64,000 nt of DNA from PALSA-270 sp963770245 (GTDB lineage Bacteria > Acidobacteriota > Terriglobia > Terriglobales > Acidobacteriaceae), in NCBI GenBank assembly GCA_963770245.1, contig CAVYOX010000010.1, forward strand, positions 496,001 to 560,000, written 5' to 3'. The position numbers and the translations under genes are program-made. The notes under the pieces were generated by a model. That model was given only the letters and a program-made list of their open reading frames with translations, did no database searches and was not told where the DNA came from. Below are positions 60,414-64,000 of the stretch, in pieces (position 1 is the first letter of the stretch; the number at the start of each line of letters is the position of its first letter).

Positions 60414-61421
60414 ATGATCAGCGAACCGCGCGCGAACGACGAGAACGCGGACTCGGACACACCCGGCAATCCAACCGGGAATGGGCAGCCGTCCTTGTCC
60501 CCAGCGGAGCCGCGGCCGTGGCTTCAGCGCCACCTCGACGACGCGTTCATCGGCCAGGATGGGCTGCGCTCGGGATGGCGGCTCCTGTTGTATTTGGCCA
60601 TCCGCAAGGGCCTGCTCCTGCTGCTGGGAGTTGTGGTGTACTGGGCGGTGCCGCCCGAAATGCTTCCCTTGTGGGCGGACTTGATCATCGAGTTTGTGAT
60701 GCTGGTCGTGGCCGTGGCTCCCGCATTCCTGCTGGCGCGGTTCGAGGAGCGTCCGTTTGGCGTGTACGGTCTGCCCGCGGGCCAGGCATTCGGGAAGCTG
60801 TTCTGGGTGGGAGCAGCTTGGGGGCTCGGTACGCTGACCGTCCTGCTGTTCGTCCTGCATGGCGCGGGGGGATTCGAGGTGGACCGGCTGGTTTTGCACG
60901 GAGCGCGGATTCTGAAATTTGCCAGCTTCTGGGCGGTGTATTTCCTGGTGGTGAGTTTTGCCGAAGAGTTCTACCTGCGCGGCTACACCCTGTTCACTCT
61001 CACCGAGACCATCGGGTTCTGGCCGGCGGCGGTCGTGCTCTCTGTTCTCTTCGCCTACCTTCACCGGCGGAATCCCGGAGAAAACTTGGTCGGCTTGCTG
61101 GGAGCAGGCGTCATCGGATTATTTTTTTGCCTCACCCTCCGTCGTACGGGCAGCCTGTGGTTTGCCGTGGGCTTTCATGCGGCATGGGATTGGGGAGAAA
61201 CCTATTTCTATTCCGTGCCGGATAGCGGCGCGGTGGCTCCCGGTCATTTGTTGAAAACGTCGTTGCCCGGCCCGGGGTGGTTGACGGGCGGCTCCGCCGG
61301 CCCGGAGGCCAGCGTGCTTCTGTTCGCCGTGATCGCACTGTCGGGGTTTGCCTTCGACCGGGTCTATCGCGAGATCAGGTACCGCAGCCCGGACGAGCCC
61401 CAGCCCGGCGCCCAACCCTAA
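60414..61421 (+). CDS. CPBP-family intramembrane metalloprotease (Abi/CAAX-type)
   Basis: Multi-pass membrane protein with the CPBP motifs EEFYLRGY (EExxxR) and FAYLHRRNPGEN (FxxxH), then HAAWDWGE. These form the proposed metal/proton site for cleavage within the membrane. A hydrophilic ~50-residue N-terminus precedes the first helix. The start is uncertain: the frame is open from 60084, but the ATG at 60414 is the first after the divergent gene's start. No Shine-Dalgarno is clear. Substrates in this genome are unknown; relatives process prenylated peptides or protect against bacteriocins. Confidence 0.85.
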   Translation: MISEPRANDENADSDTPGNPTGNGQPSLSPAEPRPWLQRHLDDAFIGQDGLRSGWRLLLYLAIRKGLLLLLGVVVYWAVPPEMLPLWADLIIEFVMLVVAVAPAFLLARFEERPFGVYGLPAGQAFGKLFWVGAAWGLGTLTVLLFVLHGAGGFEVDRLVLHGARILKFASFWAVYFLVVSFAEEFYLRGYTLFTLTETIGFWPAAVVLSVLFAYLHRRNPGENLVGLLGAGVIGLFFCLTLRRTGSLWFAVGFHAAWDWGETYFYSVPDSGAVAPGHLLKTSLPGPGWLTGGSAGPEASVLLFAVIALSGFAFDRVYREIRYRSPDEPQPGAQP

Positions 61422-61486
61422 AACCGTGGCGGCTGGAGTCGAGGCGCGCCCGGGTGGGTGCGGCGGGCAGAGGGGTGAAAGTTCCC

Positions 61487-64000
61487 CTAGATATCCAGAT
61501 TCTTCACATCGAGCGCATTGTCTTCGATGAATTTGCGCCGGGCTTCGACATCCTCGCCCATGAGCGTGGTGAAGATGGTTTCGCACTCGGCGATGTCTTC
61601 GAGTTTCACCGAGAGCAAGGTGCGGCGCTCAGGGTCCATGGTGGTTTCCCAGAGCTGCTGCGAGGTCATTTCACCCAAGCCTTTGTAGCGCTGCACGATG
61701 TATTCCTTGCGGCCCTGCGCGAGCACGTAGTCATAGAGGTCGCGGGCTGTGGCTTTCTCGACCACTTCGGCCTCAGCCGGCCTTTTCCTCGCTGCCGCTT
61801 TCACCGTTTTCTTCGCCGTTTCGGCCTCTTCGCCTTCCTCCGCCTCGTCCTCGCCGGTATCGTCGCTGGCCTTGCTGTGGGCTGGCGTGGCCTTGGCGAT
61901 GGTCTCGACCACAAAGGGCGGTTCCATGTACGGCTCAATCTGTTTGTACTTCGAGATCAACTGCCGGCACTCGGGAGTGGACACGATCTCCCAGCTGACC
62001 ATATGCTCGGCACCCTGCGAGTTCACGAAGCTCACCTCCCAAAGGTTGTGTTCTTCGTCGAAACGCGCCGCCACGCTTTTGAAGTTGCGCTCCTTCTGCA
62101 GCTTCTTCAGCTCTTTCTCCAGGCGCTCGATTTTCTTGGGCGGCGATTTCTTGTCACCTTCGAAATCGGTACGCTTCGAGAGGTCCAGCCGGGGCAGCCA
62201 CTCGGTCACCTGCGGATCGCGCAGGCGCTTATCCACTTTTTCGAAGAGCTTCAGATATTCGTCGAGAATATTGATGAAGCGCGCCAGGGCCGCGCCCTCG
62301 AGTTTGGCCGCACCTTCGCCGTAGCGCACGATCAGGCCGTCCGCGGCACGCTTGACCATGACCTTGACGAATTCGCGGTCGTCTTTGATGTACTGCTGCG
62401 TCTTGCCCTTCTTGATCGAATAGAGCGGAGGCTGCGCGATGAAGACGTTGCCGCGCTTGATCAGTTCCTGCATGTGGCGGAAAAAGAAGGTCAGCAGCAG
62501 GGTACGGATGTGACTCCCGTCGACGTCAGCGTCAGTCATCAGGATGATCTTGCCGTAACGCACCTTCGCCGGATCGAAATCTTCCTTGGAAATGCCGGTG
62601 CCGAGAGCGGTGATCATGGCGCGAATTTCTTCGTGCGCCAGCATCTTGTCGTAGCGCGCTTTTTCGACGTTGAGGATCTTGCCTTTCAGCGGCAGGATGG
62701 CCTGGAAACGCCGGTCGCGCCCCTGCTTCGCCGTGCCGCCGGCGGACTCGCCCTCCACCAGAAACAGCTCGCAGCGGTCGGGCTGGCGCTCGGAGCAATC
62801 GGCAAGTTTGCCCGGCAGTCCGCCGCCGTCGAGAGCGCCCTTGCGGCGGGTCAGATCGCGGGCTTTCCTTGCGGCTTCGCGAGCCCGGGCCGCTTCAATG
62901 GCTTTGTTGATGATCTTGCGCGCTACCGTCGAGTTCTGCTCGAAGAAGGCGCCCAGCCGCTCGTTGACGAAGGCCTGCACGACCCCGGCAATGTCGGAGT
63001 TCAGCTTGCCCTTGGTCTGGCCCTCGAACTGGGGCTGCGACAGCTTCACGCTGATGACCGCCACTAGGCCTTCGCGCACGTCATCGCCGGTCAGATTTTC
63101 CTTGACGTCTTTGAACAGTCCCATCTGCTGCCCGGCGTAGTTGATGGTGCGGGTGAGCGCCATACGAAAGCCGGAGAGGTGGGTTCCGCCATCCACGGTG
63201 TTGATGTTGTTGGCGAAGCTGAAAACCGACTCCGAATAGGCGTCGTTGTATTGCAGCCCGATCTCCATATTTACGCCGCTGCGCTCGGCTTCCATGTAGA
63301 TCGGCTTGTCATGCAGCACCTGCTTGCCGCGGTTCAGGTGCTTGATGAACTCAGCGATGCCGCCGTTGTACTTGAATTCCGCCGTCTTCGGCTCGCCGGT
63401 TTTCGGGTCGGTGGTGCGCTCGTCGGTGAGCGTGATGAGCAGTCCCTTGTTCAGAAACGCCAGTTCACGCAGGCGCTGCGCCAGAGTATCGAAGTTGTAT
63501 TCGGTAGCGGTGAAAATGCTTCGATCGGGCAGGAAGTGGACTTTGGTCCCGAACTTCTTGGTGGCGCCCGCTTTTTTCAGCTTGCTGGTGGGATCGCCCT
63601 TCGAGTAAGTCTGTTCCCAGGTAAATCCGTCGCGCCAGATCTCCAGATCCAACTCTTCGCTGAGCGCGTTGACGCAGGAAACGCCGACGCCGTGCAGACC
63701 GCCCGAAACTTTGTAGGAAGAGTTATCGAATTTTCCCCCCGCGTGCAGCGTAGTCATCACCACTTGCGCGGCGGGAATTTTTTCGCCATCGATGTCCATG
63801 GCGTCTACGGGAATGCCGCGGCCGTTGTCGATGACGGTGATCGAATTGTCGATGTGAATGGTGACTTCGATTTTATCGGCGTGCCCGGCGAGAGCTTCAT
63901 CTACGGAGTTGTCGACGACTTCGTACACCAGATGATGCAAGCCGAGTTCGCCGGTCGAGCCGATGTACATGGCAGGGCGCAAGCGAACCGCTTCCATGCC
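61487..64000 (-). CDS. gyrB: DNA gyrase subunit B, cut at its 5' end by the window
   Basis: ATPase subunit of gyrase. Visible from the extreme N-terminus (GMEAVRLRPAMYIG) are the GHKL ATPase site (VVDNSVDEALAGHA, DNGRGIPV, GGLHGVGVSCVNALSE) and the transducer. The TOPRIM domain is present (LVEGESAGGTAKQGRDRRFQAILPLKGKILN; DADVDGSHIRTLLLTFFFR). The C-terminal domain ends RYKGLGEMTSQQLWETTMDPERRTLL. A ~40-residue acidic then Lys/Ala-rich insertion (about residues 710-755, counting from the first ATG at 63997) lies before that domain. The frame runs off at 64000, so only a few residues are missing. It is transcribed toward the gyrA side. Confidence 0.96.
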   Translation of the reverse strand, partial: GMEAVRLRPAMYIGSTGELGLHHLVYEVVDNSVDEALAGHADKIEVTIHIDNSITVIDNGRGIPVDAMDIDGEKIPAAQVVMTTLHAGGKFDNSSYKVSGGLHGVGVSCVNALSEELDLEIWRDGFTWEQTYSKGDPTSKLKKAGATKKFGTKVHFLPDRSIFTATEYNFDTLAQRLRELAFLNKGLLITLTDERTTDPKTGEPKTAEFKYNGGIAEFIKHLNRGKQVLHDKPIYMEAERSGVNMEIGLQYNDAYSESVFSFANNINTVDGGTHLSGFRMALTRTINYAGQQMGLFKDVKENLTGDDVREGLVAVISVKLSQPQFEGQTKGKLNSDIAGVVQAFVNERLGAFFEQNSTVARKIINKAIEAARAREAARKARDLTRRKGALDGGGLPGKLADCSERQPDRCELFLVEGESAGGTAKQGRDRRFQAILPLKGKILNVEKARYDKMLAHEEIRAMITALGTGISKEDFDPAKVRYGKIILMTDADVDGSHIRTLLLTFFFRHMQELIKRGNVFIAQPPLYSIKKGKTQQYIKDDREFVKVMVKRAADGLIVRYGEGAAKLEGAALARFINILDEYLKLFEKVDKRLRDPQVTEWLPRLDLSKRTDFEGDKKSPPKKIERLEKELKKLQKERNFKSVAARFDEEHNLWEVSFVNSQGAEHMVSWEIVSTPECRQLISKYKQIEPYMEPPFVVETIAKATPAHSKASDDTGEDEAEEGEEAETAKKTVKAAARKRPAEAEVVEKATARDLYDYVLAQGRKEYIVQRYKGLGEMTSQQLWETTMDPERRTLLSVKLEDIAECETIFTTLMGEDVEARRKFIEDNALDVKNLDI

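Noticed and set aside
1..64000. CRISPR array, IS element or integrase
   Set aside because: No regularly spaced repeats, transposase or recombinase frame was seen anywhere.

Overview
The window is high-GC bacterial chromosome, most likely from an Acidobacteriota (Terriglobia-type) genome. This is an inference from family content: a VWFA-related domain protein of the acidobacterial kind, a Ser/Thr kinase fused to a TolB-like module and TPRs, DUF1080, YXWGXW-repeat and BON-domain envelope proteins, a bactofilin, beta-propeller and Ig-like secreted proteins, and a pair of secreted proteins with a 'DGH' motif. No plasmid, phage structural or CRISPR genes are visible. Both ends cut genes: a class A penicillin-binding protein on the left and gyrB on the right.

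Layout. 1-4453: PBP1A C-terminus, recQ, a stand-alone PASTA protein. 4516-8626: minus-strand cluster aroC-def-fmt-rsmB. 8820-10369: two-gene NarL/DegS-type two-component system. 10412-12785: DinB-like protein and an orphan hydantoinase B. 12867-13136: a compact transcription unit (promoter, leader hairpin, strong Shine-Dalgarno, 13-codon Lys-rich ORF, intrinsic terminator). 13278-14356: MerR regulator and a secreted BON protein. 14514-18230: accessory stretch with an uncharacterised protein, then a segment bounded by a perfect 50-bp duplication of the 3' half of tRNA-Pro(GGG), holding a cytochrome c and a beta-propeller remnant. 18372-25912: RNase R, DinB-like protein, bactofilin, LolA-like protein, and a GT4/PHP pair overlapping by 4 bp.

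26222-27916: SDR and FAH-family sugar-catabolic pair. 28255-31957: tetR-permease-ATPase-membrane-fusion operon (DevBCA/MacAB type) with a perfect palindromic operator. 32116-33502: GAF-ANTAR and STAS regulators. 33600-37905: large secreted lectin/Ig-like protein with near-identical 279-bp tandem repeats and a late frameshift. 37950-43626: Ser/Thr kinase-TPR receptor, then an envelope cluster (BON, a 57-aa two-helix membrane protein, YXWGXW protein). 44629-44718: tRNA-Ser(UGA). 44892-50121: DUF1080 hydrolase, Gfo/Idh/MocA oxidoreductase, VWA protein, dienelactone hydrolase and cytochrome c. 50223-54505: leuCD, an MFS transporter and a TauE/SafE permease. 54559-64000: gyrA and gyrB, separated by two paralogous secreted proteins, a polytopic membrane protein and a CPBP protease.

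The points most worth a second look are the 13-codon transcription unit, the tRNA-Pro-bounded segment, the GyrA quinolone-pocket residues (Asn-Leu where E. coli has Asp82-Ser83), and the TetR-operated exporter. Start codons were moved from the longest reading frame wherever a Shine-Dalgarno, signal peptide or overlap argued for it; each entry says so.
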